Positions 16,574-28,347 of a stretch of 57,418 nt of DNA are shown here, piece after piece. How positions within the stretch are numbered: position 1 is the stretch's first letter; each line of letters starts with the position of its first letter. Location: positions 1 through 57,418 of the forward strand of contig JAVCDK010000036.1 in the NCBI GenBank assembly GCA_030765865.1, in the 5' to 3' direction. Made by a program: the position numbers and the translations under genes. Below the pieces are notes generated by a model that searched no databases, was not told the origin of the DNA, and was given only the letters and a program-made list of their open reading frames with translations. This DNA is from Candidatus Celaenobacter antarcticus (GTDB lineage: Bacteria > Cloacimonadota > Cloacimonadia > JGIOTU-2).

Positions 16574-19183
16574 TTACTGCACCATAAGCTCAACTTCTGC
16601 ATTTGGTTCGGAAATAAAAATTGCTACTTTCGTAAAATATTCATTTGCTACTCTTTGTATATCTTCGGGAGTGACTTTATCAAAATAGGATTTCATCTTT
16701 TCGAGATAATTATAACCAAGTCCAATTGCTTCACATTGTGTCATATAATAGGGCAACTGATTATCGTCTATACTCGTAATGACCATTTTAGAATAATCAT
16801 CAATTGAAGATTGGATCTCGTTTTGAGTTACGGGTTCATTCTTAAGTTTATTGATCTGATCTTGCAAAACTGCGACCAATTCATCTTTTTTATCAACCGA
16901 AGTCTGGCTTGTGAGACGGAAGAAACCATAACCTTCCCCACTGTTATATCGTGCGTATCCATAGTAAGCAAGATCGTTAGTACCGCGCACCGCTTTATGA
17001 ATCCTACCGCGTGAGCCATTCAATATTGCCATGATCACCTTCATCGTCCAGTGATCGATATTGTCATTATCTCGCGGTGGAGCAACACAGTTGAGATCAA
17101 TATTTACTGGTTCAAAATCATACTCTTGCACAAATGTATCTTCAATGTCGGGAACAATCAGAGGAGATTCTGTCCCCGAGATCTCTCCTTTTGGAAGATG
17201 GTTGTAAAATTCATTTGCATATGCTTCTGCTTCACTAATAGTAAGATCGCCAAAGAATGTCACGATTGCTTTTGATGCTTTGAAATAATTGTCATGAATG
17301 TTCTCTATATCCTGCTGATCAAGAACCTTAATGATCTCAAGTTTTTTTAAATCTGAAACACCAGCCGGCTGTCCGGAATAGAGTTTTTCACTGCGGAATT
17401 CATTATGAATAGATGAAGCATTACTCAGAGATCGCTGGTATCGCGCGTTTGCACGTTCCTTTGCGAGTATGATCTCCTGTATGGGAAAGCTCGGATTGTT
17501 AAAGGCATCAATAATGATCTCCTGAAGTCTTGGAAAATCGTCTTTCAGGCATTTAAAATCGAGATATGTTCCATCATTGCTCATCGAAATATCCAGATCA
17601 ATTGCATGATCTTCCTTCCACTCTGTAAGATCGAGCGAATCAAATTTTTTTGAGCCCTTGAGCATAAGGTTTGCCATAAAAGAGATAGTGCCAACAGTTT
17701 CTACAGTCTCATAATCCTCACTGATGGGAAGGTACAACACTCCGCTGATTATCGGTTTTTCAGTATTCTTTTTATAGATTAGAGTAAGATTTTTAGAAAT
17801 TTGAATCTTTTGCGGCTGTATTTTTTCAGCCAGGAGTTCATCTTTCTGCTCGAGCATTTCTTTAGTACCCTTAGGTAGTGCATAGAAGATGACACGATTT
17901 TTGGGAACGAGATATTCTTTGATGCAGTTCATAACATCCTTCGCAGTGATCTGCTCAAATGCATTGATAAAGAGCTCATCAGAATCCGGTATACCGAACA
18001 TCATAAGATTCCATCCGATACTATTGCAATCTTCATCAACTCCCGGGGTACTCAAAAGCTGATTTGCCTTATATTTTGAAATAAGATTTTTAATATCTTT
18101 ATCTTCGATCCCCACGTTGCTATACCAATCGATCTCCTCATCAATGATAGAGACGATTTCTTTCACCTTGGAAGGATCTTTTGCTTCAAAAGCAATAGTG
18201 ATCGATCCCTCGGGCATCTGCATTGAAACATTCGTATAGGCATATATGTAGTTCACCAATTGAAGCTCTTCGACTAGTTTATATTTAATAGGAGATTGCC
18301 TTTTCCAAAATAAAATATCGAGTGCTGCTATCAATTTGGGATACTGCTCAAAATCTGCGGCAGGAAGTATCTTTGTAATTATAACTGTGGGTTGTTGTAT
18401 CTGGAACTCTTCCATATATTCGACAGTTCCACTCCGTTGATTCTGAGGGGGAAGATAGACCGGATCAAGCTGTCCCCTTTCAAGTTCATTAAAGGTTTCC
18501 TCTACTTTTGTAAGCATTTCCTCTGCATTCAAATCACCAGCCACAACAAATATCATATTGTTGGGTACATATCTTTTATGATAATAATCTGCAAGCTCGT
18601 CTCTGGTAATAGTTTTATATAATTCCGTATAACCAATGACCGGATATTTTCTATTTGAAGTTGGAAAGATAAGCTCATTGTTTTTTTGATATACTTTTGA
18701 TCGAGGTGGTGTTGAGCGCATCACGATCTCCTTGAGGATGACCTGCTTTTCACGGGCAACTTCTGTCGAATCAAAGGCGCAAGCATGCATCTGCTGGAAC
18801 AATATTTCCAACGCTTTATCTGCATATTGTTTATCAACAGTAATGTGAAAAGCAGTAGCATCAGTTGTTGTATATGCATTAACGAGTGCCCCCATCTCCT
18901 GTGCCATTGCTTCATATTCAGCTTCAGTATGAAAGGTGGTTGAGCCGCCAGCAACTACATGTTCCAGATAATGAGAAATACCTGCTCCCAGATATTCCCC
19001 CTCATTAACAGAGCCGGTTTTTACAAAACAATAGAAACCAATCGAATTATTATTATGATTCTCTTTCACAGCGATCTGCATGCCATTGGAGAGGGTCTTG
19101 TATAGAATGTTGTTCCCAAAAACAGAAGAACAAATACTTAGTAAAATTATCAAAATAAAAGTGAATATCATTTGCTTCTTCAT
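16574..19183 (-). CDS. Secreted M16 family zinc peptidase (pitrilysin/insulinase type)
   Basis: 869 residues. Signal peptide (1-23, ending SSVFG). The N-terminal M16 domain has the inverted zinc motif HxxEH as HYLEH in GAGISHYLEHVVAGG (about residue 70), with the third ligand expected in EKQVILKEIVM. Middle M16 domain about 175-360; the C-terminal half (about 450-869) repeats the fold without a zinc motif, as is usual for the closed two-half M16 proteases. Expected place: periplasm or outer membrane, degrading peptides. Full family length, no truncation. The start ATG has GGGAG about 11 bases upstream. It is divergent from the LruC lipoprotein gene at 19399, with about 200 bases between them holding both promoters. 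Substrate unknown. Confidence 0.88.
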   Translation of the reverse strand: MKKQMIFTFILIILLSICSSVFGNNILYKTLSNGMQIAVKENHNNNSIGFYCFVKTGSVNEGEYLGAGISHYLEHVVAGGSTTFHTEAEYEAMAQEMGALVNAYTTTDATAFHITVDKQYADKALEILFQQMHACAFDSTEVAREKQVILKEIVMRSTPPRSKVYQKNNELIFPTSNRKYPVIGYTELYKTITRDELADYYHKRYVPNNMIFVVAGDLNAEEMLTKVEETFNELERGQLDPVYLPPQNQRSGTVEYMEEFQIQQPTVIITKILPAADFEQYPKLIAALDILFWKRQSPIKYKLVEELQLVNYIYAYTNVSMQMPEGSITIAFEAKDPSKVKEIVSIIDEEIDWYSNVGIEDKDIKNLISKYKANQLLSTPGVDEDCNSIGWNLMMFGIPDSDELFINAFEQITAKDVMNCIKEYLVPKNRVIFYALPKGTKEMLEQKDELLAEKIQPQKIQISKNLTLIYKKNTEKPIISGVLYLPISEDYETVETVGTISFMANLMLKGSKKFDSLDLTEWKEDHAIDLDISMSNDGTYLDFKCLKDDFPRLQEIIIDAFNNPSFPIQEIILAKERANARYQRSLSNASSIHNEFRSEKLYSGQPAGVSDLKKLEIIKVLDQQDIENIHDNYFKASKAIVTFFGDLTISEAEAYANEFYNHLPKGEISGTESPLIVPDIEDTFVQEYDFEPVNIDLNCVAPPRDNDNIDHWTMKVIMAILNGSRGRIHKAVRGTNDLAYYGYARYNSGEGYGFFRLTSQTSVDKKDELVAVLQDQINKLKNEPVTQNEIQSSIDDYSKMVITSIDDNQLPYYMTQCEAIGLGYNYLEKMKSYFDKVTPEDIQRVANEYFTKVAIFISEPNAEVELMVQ

Positions 19184-19398
19184 TATTATTTTATCTCCCT
19201 GAAAATTTAATTTTATTAAATATAATTTCGTGGCACGAGATTACTTGTAAAGTTTTATAATAAAAGCTACAATAAAATTCATAAGAACATTATGTTTTAT
19301 GTCAATTTGGGTAAAACAAATTATACGATAAAATAAATTTTTGCAAAAATTGACATTCTTCATTATATTTTAATTTATTCCATTAATTGGAGGTACCC

Positions 19399-21120
19399 AT
19401 GAAAAAGTACTTTGTATTAGGTTTTTTAGTTTTAATGTTACTGTTTGCATTAGCAGGATGCAATTTATTCAATTCAAGCAAGGATAATTCTAAAAATATG
19501 GATAACCTTGTTGCTGATCCTGAATTTCAATTTAATACAACCCGTTCTGTAGAACTGAACATAACTTCCATCGATAAATACGGATTCTTCTATCCTTATG
19601 GACATTTTGAAATATGGAAAGACGATCCGGCAAATGGAGGTACAAAAAGGGTTATTTCTATCAGAACTGACGAGAATGCTCAATTTATAAAGACCCTTTC
19701 ACTACCAACATATTATGGATCAATTTTCCTGAAATCCGGAACGATCGTCCAGAAACTCTGGGTCAATATCGCGAACTCAACCGAAGGTTCGATCCTCGAT
19801 ACATTTGTATGCATTGCTCCTGTATATCCAGAAATAAAAGGTCTCAAGTTTGATCCTCAGACTGCCAGCAATGATGGATATGTTTTCACTCTTGAGAATA
19901 TGGAAGACAACTGTAATGGCACCACTACAATTACAGTCAGGGTGTGTAACAACAACAACAGGGGATTAAGTAATGTTGCAATAAGCTTACCTCCGGGAGT
20001 CATTCCCTCTCAACCTACAAATGGTTCTACTTATCAAGGTGATGAGAATAGTTATAATGTGGAAAACCCAACGAATAATCCCTATTACAGCATCAAATTC
20101 GAGACTATTGGTGAAGGTGTAAAGAACGGACAGTGTGATGTATTCCGTTACATTATACCAACTGATGATGCAGAAGCAATGACTGAGATTACAATTCGGG
20201 CTAAAGCAGCTCAAATTATTGGAGAAGTAACTCTTGATGTTGATTATACGGGTACTTGCAATGACAGTGATGGAGATGGTGTAACTGATGATTGGGATGA
20301 TTATCCCGACGATCCTGACAGAGCATTCAACCGATATACTCCAGCCGAAGGTCAGTATGGCACTTTTATGTGGGAAGATCTTTGGCCCAATAAAGGTGAT
20401 TATGATATGAATGACCTCGTCATGGATTATAATGTCATTGAAGTAACTAATGCTGATCATGAAATTGTCGATGTAATCAATAATTTCTATCTTCGAGCAG
20501 CAGGTGCAGGTTTCTTAAACAATGGTTTTGCAATTCAGTATCCATCCTACTGGGAGGTGACTGACATAGCTGCTGATGGCCTTAATATGGCAGAAATTGA
20601 AGCCGATAACAGAACTGTTATTTTCTTTCAAAATCATCGTCAGGTATTTGAAGTAAGCGGTGACGACTGGATAAATACCTATCCAACCTATCCATTCATT
20701 CCAACTGTCACATGGTCAGTAAAGCTCTCAATGACCGAAACATCAAAAGCAAAGGTTGTTCTTCCACCTTGGTATCTAGCTCCTTTTAATCCATTCCTAC
20801 TTGCGAACGGAGTCCGAAGCCACGAGATACATCTTCCTGATTATCCCTATACTTACGAGATGAATACCGCCCTTCTGGATACTGGGGATGATGCAACAGA
20901 CCCGAGTTCAGGTATCTATTTCCGAACTGCAAATTATCTCCCATGGGCTATCCTTATCGCAGAAAGCTGTGATTATGCTATTGAGATGACACAGATTTCA
21001 GATGCTTTTAATTACTTCGTTGAATGGGTACAAAGCGATGGAACCCAAAAGCAGGACTGGTACCTTGACCTTCCGGGATATCAAAATGAAGATCTTATCT
21101 ATCAAGTTCCTGCAAAATAG
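19399..21120 (+). CDS. LruC-domain lipoprotein (first of a convergent pair)
   Basis: 573 residues from the ATG at 19399, chosen over an in-frame TTG at 19387 because GGAGG (19389-19393) stands five bases before it. Lipoprotein signal with lipobox LAGC (MKKYFVLGFLVLMLLFALAGC). Residues about 35-60 hold the block NMDNLVADPEFQFNTT, shared with the neighbour at 21344-23443. There is a DxDxDG-type loop (DSDGDGVTDDWDDYPDDPDRAF), then the LruC domain (DUF4842-like, about 310-570): TFMWEDLWPNKGDYDMNDLV, FYLRAAGAGF, HEIHLPDYP, GIYFRTANYLPWAI. The domain name comes from a Leptospira lipoprotein; biochemical function unknown. Predicted to be lipid-anchored in the envelope, possibly surface exposed. Confidence 0.85.
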   Translation: MKKYFVLGFLVLMLLFALAGCNLFNSSKDNSKNMDNLVADPEFQFNTTRSVELNITSIDKYGFFYPYGHFEIWKDDPANGGTKRVISIRTDENAQFIKTLSLPTYYGSIFLKSGTIVQKLWVNIANSTEGSILDTFVCIAPVYPEIKGLKFDPQTASNDGYVFTLENMEDNCNGTTTITVRVCNNNNRGLSNVAISLPPGVIPSQPTNGSTYQGDENSYNVENPTNNPYYSIKFETIGEGVKNGQCDVFRYIIPTDDAEAMTEITIRAKAAQIIGEVTLDVDYTGTCNDSDGDGVTDDWDDYPDDPDRAFNRYTPAEGQYGTFMWEDLWPNKGDYDMNDLVMDYNVIEVTNADHEIVDVINNFYLRAAGAGFLNNGFAIQYPSYWEVTDIAADGLNMAEIEADNRTVIFFQNHRQVFEVSGDDWINTYPTYPFIPTVTWSVKLSMTETSKAKVVLPPWYLAPFNPFLLANGVRSHEIHLPDYPYTYEMNTALLDTGDDATDPSSGIYFRTANYLPWAILIAESCDYAIEMTQISDAFNYFVEWVQSDGTQKQDWYLDLPGYQNEDLIYQVPAK

Positions 21121-21289
21121 CACATAAATCCATTCTAAAAATTTTATTTAAAAAAGTTAGAAACTGATGAATCGGTTAATGTATTTTCTTGGGATTTCTA
21201 ACATATTTTTAATCAAACATTTTTTACAGTATGCTTATACATTATTTGAAAGAAATCAGGAAATCGAATATAAAATTAACTTGAAAGAA

Positions 21290-21321
21290 AAAAAGCCTAT
21301 CCGATAAGGGATAAGCTTTTT
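21290..21321. terminator. Bidirectional terminator between convergent LruC genes
   Basis: AAAAAGC-c-TATCC pairs with GGATA-a-GCTTTTT around GATAAG, with a T-run on each strand. It sits between the two convergent stops at 21120 and 21344. Confidence 0.75.
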
Positions 21322-21343
21322 GTATATAAGTTTGAAATATGGA

Positions 21344-23443
21344 TTAGTGTTTAGGTGGGAAATAAATATAATTATTATCCCGATAACCTGGGCTTGTATT
21401 TGAATACCAGTCATCATAACCATAACCTTCATCATGTACCCAATCAGCAAAATGTAGAAACGCCCAAGTAATCTGATACGTTTCCAGCGGATACACTGTC
21501 GCTTCTGTAACATTTACCACCCAGGGAAGATTATTACCTGTTCTGAAATAGAATCCAGTTGCTGGAACTGAAGCATCATCTCCTGTATCAAATAGCAGTG
21601 TATTCATTTCCGAGGTAGGTGGATAATCTGCCAAGTGAATTTCATGAGATCTTGTGTTATTTACAAAAATAAATGGATTGTAGGGAGGGAAATTCCATGG
21701 ATCCGTTTGTCTCTGCAAATCCTTTGATTCACTTATTGGGATTGTAACTTCCCATTGGACTGTCGGAACGATCATTCCTTCATCGGTAGTATTTATCCAG
21801 TCAGAGCCAGAAACACCAAAAATCGTACGTTGATTATTGAAAAATCTCACTACATTATCATTATTTTCCACAGTTGCTAAATTAAATGTGGGATCATCAG
21901 GATCACCCAAGTCGTAATTGTCCGGGAATTTGATTGCAAACCCCAAAGTATAACCAGCACCGGATGCTCTTAAATTAAAATTTATACTGTCTTCTACAAT
22001 TTCATCATCTGCATTAGTTATTTCGCAAATTTGGTAATTCAGGACAAGGTCATTCATATCATAGTCACCTGTATATGGCCACAGGTCTTCATATAGTAAA
22101 GTTGAGAATTCAGTTGCCGAAGGAGTGAAACTTTGGAACGCTCTGTCAGGATCATACGGGTAGGCATCATCTACATCCGGAACCCCATCTCCATCTGTAT
22201 CTATTGGTCCCGGTATTTCACCTTGATAATAAAAATCCCAATCCTTTATATCAATAATAGGAGAAGGCAGACGGAGAAATGAGCAATTTGGAATTGTGGG
22301 ATCAACGACAAACCACTTTTCTTTGTGGGAAGCTAAATACAAAATTCCATTTGGATGTCCGGCTAAAGATTCTATGTCTTTTTCACCAGTAGTAATAATA
22401 TGTGTTATCGCATGAGAAGTCATGTCGAGTCTCCATACTTGGCCCTCATAACCCCTACGAGATGGATTTACTCCTTGTTTGCAGACAAAATATACAACAT
22501 CCGATATACAAGTTAATCCAGTTATTTCTGGATCATCTCCGGGTTTTGATGGAAAAGAAATTGTAAAAGCAGCACTATAACTTGCATCTGTAATATCAAT
22601 TTTGTATAATGTTTTATTTTTTTTCCCAAATCCATATAGAAATCCATCGATCATCTCTAACGAATTCAATTCGGGATCACCGGTTTGAAGGCCATCCATC
22701 ATTCCGATTGGTATAGCGTCCACATCAGTAAGAGGATCTTGGTCAATTTGGCTAGGAAGAATTTTATATAAGTATTTATCCTTCAGGTTATAAAAATACA
22801 TAACACCGTCATCGCCTATTGTAAATGCTTTAACATCCATATCACTAGGTTTGGAGGTGAGGTTTATATGACCTTCATTATATTCTCCCTGGTTATCTCC
22901 GGCAAGATAATAGTAATGCAGTTGTTCATCATGATGCTTTACAAACCACATAGTCATAAACGGGAAGTCATCGAGATTATTTCTATTTCCCGGAGAGGAT
23001 TTAGGATTGTAATGATAATACGGAAAAACTCCATTCACTTCTGCTTCCCCATTTCCGATTACCTCAACTGGGAAACTTCTCACAAACCCTACTCCAGATT
23101 GAATCCAGATGGAATCTAAATAGGTTGGTAAGGAGATGGTTGCTTCATAAATACCATTTTCGTTCGTTGAAGCAGTAAGTATCTTTCGAAAATTCCCTGC
23201 TAAAGTGGAATCCGAAAGGTCGTCTTTATAAATGCTGAAAGTTGCATTTGGAACGGGAATATTCTGTAAATCGACCGAATTTAAAATAACTAAAACTTTA
23301 TTAGTTGTATTAAACTGGAATTCAGGATCTGCCACAAGATCATCCATGTCAGAGTGTGAATTTCCTGTATCGGTGATATCACAACTTGAGAAAAATGAAA
23401 TAGTAATTACTACGATTATTATAAAAAATAGATATTTTTTCAT
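21344..23443 (-). CDS. LruC-domain lipoprotein with propeller-like insertion (second of the pair)
   Basis: 699 residues. Lipoprotein signal ending FFSSC (Cys21), then MDDLVADPEFQFNTT, nearly the same block as in the convergent paralogue. Residues about 60-140 are a regulatory-like beta domain; about 190-400 is a propeller-like insertion (DDGVMYFYNLKDKYLYKI, IDGFLYGFGKKNKTLYKI, GLTCISDVVYFVCKQG) absent from the partner. Then a calcium-type loop (DTDGDGVPDVDDAYPYDPDRAF) and the LruC domain (about 430-690): TLLYEDLWPYTGDYDMNDLV, FNLRASGAGYTLGFAI, HEIHLADYPPTSEMN, GFYFRTGNNLPW. Same likely location as its partner. The two proteins share both ends and differ in the middle, which fits duplication followed by domain gain or loss. 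Confidence 0.85.
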   Translation of the reverse strand: MKKYLFFIIIVVITISFFSSCDITDTGNSHSDMDDLVADPEFQFNTTNKVLVILNSVDLQNIPVPNATFSIYKDDLSDSTLAGNFRKILTASTNENGIYEATISLPTYLDSIWIQSGVGFVRSFPVEVIGNGEAEVNGVFPYYHYNPKSSPGNRNNLDDFPFMTMWFVKHHDEQLHYYYLAGDNQGEYNEGHINLTSKPSDMDVKAFTIGDDGVMYFYNLKDKYLYKILPSQIDQDPLTDVDAIPIGMMDGLQTGDPELNSLEMIDGFLYGFGKKNKTLYKIDITDASYSAAFTISFPSKPGDDPEITGLTCISDVVYFVCKQGVNPSRRGYEGQVWRLDMTSHAITHIITTGEKDIESLAGHPNGILYLASHKEKWFVVDPTIPNCSFLRLPSPIIDIKDWDFYYQGEIPGPIDTDGDGVPDVDDAYPYDPDRAFQSFTPSATEFSTLLYEDLWPYTGDYDMNDLVLNYQICEITNADDEIVEDSINFNLRASGAGYTLGFAIKFPDNYDLGDPDDPTFNLATVENNDNVVRFFNNQRTIFGVSGSDWINTTDEGMIVPTVQWEVTIPISESKDLQRQTDPWNFPPYNPFIFVNNTRSHEIHLADYPPTSEMNTLLFDTGDDASVPATGFYFRTGNNLPWVVNVTEATVYPLETYQITWAFLHFADWVHDEGYGYDDWYSNTSPGYRDNNYIYFPPKH

Positions 23444-23573
23444 GATGCTCCTTTATATATATATTTCAACATATCTGTTTAATTACCTACCCATTAAGTA
23501 TTGTCAAGAAAAACAGATGCTACCTTTTATTTTATTTCATAAGAATGATACATTCCCAGTTTGAATTGAATCT

Positions 23574-23604
23574 AAAAAAGCCACGCTCATCACGTGGCTT
23601 TTTT
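23574..23604. terminator. Strong bidirectional terminator hairpin
   Basis: AAAAAAGCCACG pairs perfectly with CGTGGCTTTTTT around a 7-base loop. It lies just after the stop (23625) of the minus-strand T9SS gene. Confidence 0.88.
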
Positions 23605-23624
23605 AGTTTGTATAATTATCGTAA

Positions 23625-26522
23625 TTACTTCATGTATATCATTTTGCTGGTCACATTGTATGTTCCGCTCTGAACTTTATAGAAGTATACCCCGGAACTT
23701 ACTGCATTGCCAAGGAAGTCAGTTCCATCCCAGGTAAAGGAATTCTGCATCGGGTCGAGTTGAGTTTCTGCAACAAGCTGCCCGATCACATTATAAACTT
23801 TTATTGTAGTATTTGAAATACATCCCGCTGGTCTTGAAAATTGAATTGTAGTTTTTTGTGAAAAAGGATTTGGAATATTCTGAGTAAAGATCGAATTAGA
23901 GATATTTGGCTCATCATCGACTGAAACAACAGAATTCAAACCACCTGAGTAACATTTAAGGCTACCATTACGACCGCCAACGACCATTTCCATACTTCCG
24001 TCTCCCACGATATCTGGGATCGAAGCTATTGCATCTACGGGTGTTCCAAAATTAGTAGAATGCAATTCGGATCCATCTACTCCATTAAGAAAATAAGCAT
24101 AATTGTTTGAGTAAAGAGTTCCAACAACCAAATCATTAATTCCATCTCCGCTTACATCTCCAATTCTTGATGCATTCCATGGCTGATCAGCAACAGAATG
24201 GTACCATATTATACTACCGGTATATCCATTAATTACTTGTATATTGCTATTAGTACTGTGCGCAACAGCAATATCAGAATAGCCATCTCCATTTACATCA
24301 TCTAATTTAATTAATTGAAGCATGATTGCTGAACCGACACTACCGCCATATATCTGTGCTCCATTTGTTGCATCAAGGATATAATAATGCCCGCTGAAAT
24401 CACCAATAATTACATCACTAACTCCATCACTGTTGACATCATCTACTTGTTCCAAAGCCCAAACTGAAGTAGCGGTTGTTGTATATGTCCAATTTGTACC
24501 ACCTGTTGCTCCATTAATACCATAAGCATAGCCAATGGATTCATCTTCATTCGAAGCACCAGCTAACACATCAGGTTGTCCGTCACCAGTGTAATCTTCA
24601 ATACCTATTACGGAGAAAACGGGTCCTCCTAAAGGACGTTCCCAAATTGATAATCCTGTTAAGCCATCTAGACAATATACTCTTTTTGGACCAATATCAA
24701 CTGCATCATCACCTGTTGCAGCTAAAACATCAATATATCCATCACCATTATAGTCAAATTTGCAATTCACCTGGTAAACCCAGCCACCATCACCATATTC
24801 GTGTGTATCATGAATCCAGATACTTGTGCCATCTTTTCCTGAAATTGCTCTGATACTGCGGTCAGCACCGGCAGTTCCAACAATCACATCCTGATAACCA
24901 TCTCCATTGATATCTTCAATAATATCCAGACCTCTGTGAGAAAAGACATAGCCTGAGTAAATTTCAAAATCCCAGAGAACATCAGCAAGCCCTGATGAAT
25001 TTCCATTAAAACAACGAACATAATTATCTTCCGAGCAAACGATAACATCATCAACTCCATCTCCATTAATATCAGAAATATAATCAATAGCTTTGGGACT
25101 GTTATCCCAACTTGTGGATATAGAGTAATACCAGAGCTGATCTCCAATCGGATAATCGATATTATTTCCTTCGCCTGCAACAGATACTTGTGAGGTTGGT
25201 TGAGCAGGATCATTGCTGTCAATATATACAATTTCGGAGTAATTTATTCCTGCTGCAGGTGAGAACCACACACCGATCTCGGTTGTTTGGAGTGGATAAA
25301 GATTAATAGGAAAAGTGGCGGATTCATCAACCCAGAAATGAGCGGGGTTACTTGTATAAATATCGCTTATAGAAAGCAAGGCATCTCCAATATTTTCTAT
25401 TTCGATATACCATCGGCTAGAAGAATTTGCTCTTAATGTGCCATAGTTGTGAGTGTCATTCATGACATGGATACTCGGCCCGGCATTAACTGCATCTCCA
25501 GTCATAGTAATATCCACTTCAGGTGAAAGGGGGTCGTTTGAAAAAACTGTGGCAATACAATTCAATGAACCGGCTTCAGCAGGTAAATATGTAAAAGGAA
25601 TAACTACATTATCACCAGGAAGGATCGTTACGGGAAGAGCCAAATCATATGATACATCAGATGCATTTGTGCCTGTAATTGTAATATCTGTCACCTCTAG
25701 ATTCCCGGTGCCTGCATTGTAAACATAACAATTCCACGAAGCAGAATCACCGACAGTTACTGTTCCAAAAGGATAATTAGTATTAGGAATATTGATCACA
25801 GGAGTACCAGCACCACCAAGGTCGACTTTATAGAGCCAATCCTGATCGTATCCGGAACCATTATCACAGTACCAGAGATACTGACCGTCATAGACTACGC
25901 CAGCAGGATCAGAATGTTCTGAAGGGTGTGTTTCTAAAAGAGTTCCATTTACATCTATTTTATAGAGGGCATCTCCCCAGTAGTCTACCATCCAGAGATT
26001 ACCATTCTCCATACAAAAATCCCAGGGTTGGTTATCTGGAGCTGCAAATTGTGTTAATATATTTCCAAGATTATCAACTTTGTATATTTGACCATCTGGA
26101 TCATGATAAGCAGCAACCCAGAAATCACCACTATCATAAGCAATGCCGGACATATAATGTACTGGAAGATTAAATTGTGAAATTAAGTTACCGCTCATAT
26201 CAAGTTGCATAGCAACAGCTGGAATTGAACTACTTCCAGGATGGTCAGTTGTCCAGAGATATGAGCCATCATAGGAGAGACCAAAAGCATCTTCTTGGGG
26301 TCCTGTAAACAAGAGTGAATAGTTTCCATTACTTGGGTCAATCTGGTAGACTTCATCGCCGTCTGCTCCATAGATTCCACAGTAAAGATATGTCCCGTCA
26401 TAGGCAAGTCCAGAAGCACCTTCTGGGATAGGATAAGTTGCAACAATTGTCCATTCCCTTTCAGCAAGAAGAGCAAGTGGAATTAAGAGAAAAATTAAAC
26501 TTACAAAAAATAATCTTTTCAT
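23625..26522 (-). CDS. T9SS propeller/FG-GAP repeat surface protein
   Basis: 965 residues from the ATG at 26522, chosen over an upstream in-frame ATG at 26552 because AAGGAG stands nine bases before it and the leader MKRLFFVSLIFLLIPLALLA begins there. Residues about 25-240 are propeller-like repeats (GLAYDGTYLYCG, GLSYDGSYLWTTD, GIAYDSGDFWVA); about 245-460 two IgG-like (ASH/HYDIN-type) domains (FGTVTVGDSASWNCYVYNAG, NYGTLRANSSSRWYIEIENIGD); about 470-860 FG-GAP/VCBS-like repeats with calcium loops (DINGDGVDDVIV, DYNGDGYIDVLA, DVNSDGVSDVII, DVSGDGINDLVV), an integrin-type propeller. It ends with a T9SS type-A sorting domain (NIPNPFSQKT, YNVIGQLVAET, SGVYFYKVQSG). Surface adhesion or scaffold role is inferred; no enzyme motif. 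Confidence 0.87.
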   Translation of the reverse strand: MKRLFFVSLIFLLIPLALLAEREWTIVATYPIPEGASGLAYDGTYLYCGIYGADGDEVYQIDPSNGNYSLLFTGPQEDAFGLSYDGSYLWTTDHPGSSSIPAVAMQLDMSGNLISQFNLPVHYMSGIAYDSGDFWVAAYHDPDGQIYKVDNLGNILTQFAAPDNQPWDFCMENGNLWMVDYWGDALYKIDVNGTLLETHPSEHSDPAGVVYDGQYLWYCDNGSGYDQDWLYKVDLGGAGTPVINIPNTNYPFGTVTVGDSASWNCYVYNAGTGNLEVTDITITGTNASDVSYDLALPVTILPGDNVVIPFTYLPAEAGSLNCIATVFSNDPLSPEVDITMTGDAVNAGPSIHVMNDTHNYGTLRANSSSRWYIEIENIGDALLSISDIYTSNPAHFWVDESATFPINLYPLQTTEIGVWFSPAAGINYSEIVYIDSNDPAQPTSQVSVAGEGNNIDYPIGDQLWYYSISTSWDNSPKAIDYISDINGDGVDDVIVCSEDNYVRCFNGNSSGLADVLWDFEIYSGYVFSHRGLDIIEDINGDGYQDVIVGTAGADRSIRAISGKDGTSIWIHDTHEYGDGGWVYQVNCKFDYNGDGYIDVLAATGDDAVDIGPKRVYCLDGLTGLSIWERPLGGPVFSVIGIEDYTGDGQPDVLAGASNEDESIGYAYGINGATGGTNWTYTTTATSVWALEQVDDVNSDGVSDVIIGDFSGHYYILDATNGAQIYGGSVGSAIMLQLIKLDDVNGDGYSDIAVAHSTNSNIQVINGYTGSIIWYHSVADQPWNASRIGDVSGDGINDLVVGTLYSNNYAYFLNGVDGSELHSTNFGTPVDAIASIPDIVGDGSMEMVVGGRNGSLKCYSGGLNSVVSVDDEPNISNSIFTQNIPNPFSQKTTIQFSRPAGCISNTTIKVYNVIGQLVAETQLDPMQNSFTWDGTDFLGNAVSSGVYFYKVQSGTYNVTSKMIYMK

Positions 26523-26614
26523 TTTTGTAAACTCCTTTTTGTTTATAGCCAACTAAAATTTTGTTAAAAAAATTTTGTCAAATTAAACTCTATTTATCTG
26601 AGTGGGGAATAAAA

Positions 26615-26646
26615 AAAAGCACCCATGCCGAAACATGGATGCTTTT
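26615..26646 (-). terminator. Terminator of the clpB-groEL operon
   Basis: In the minus direction AAAAGCA-t-CCATG pairs with CATGG-g-TGCTTTT around a 6-base loop, followed by a T-run. It lies 26 bases after the groEL stop. Confidence 0.85.
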
Positions 26647-26671
26647 ATGAATATTTTAGGATAAGTCAGAA

Positions 26672-28339
<1,668 letters not shown>

Positions 28340-28347
28340 TCATTAAT

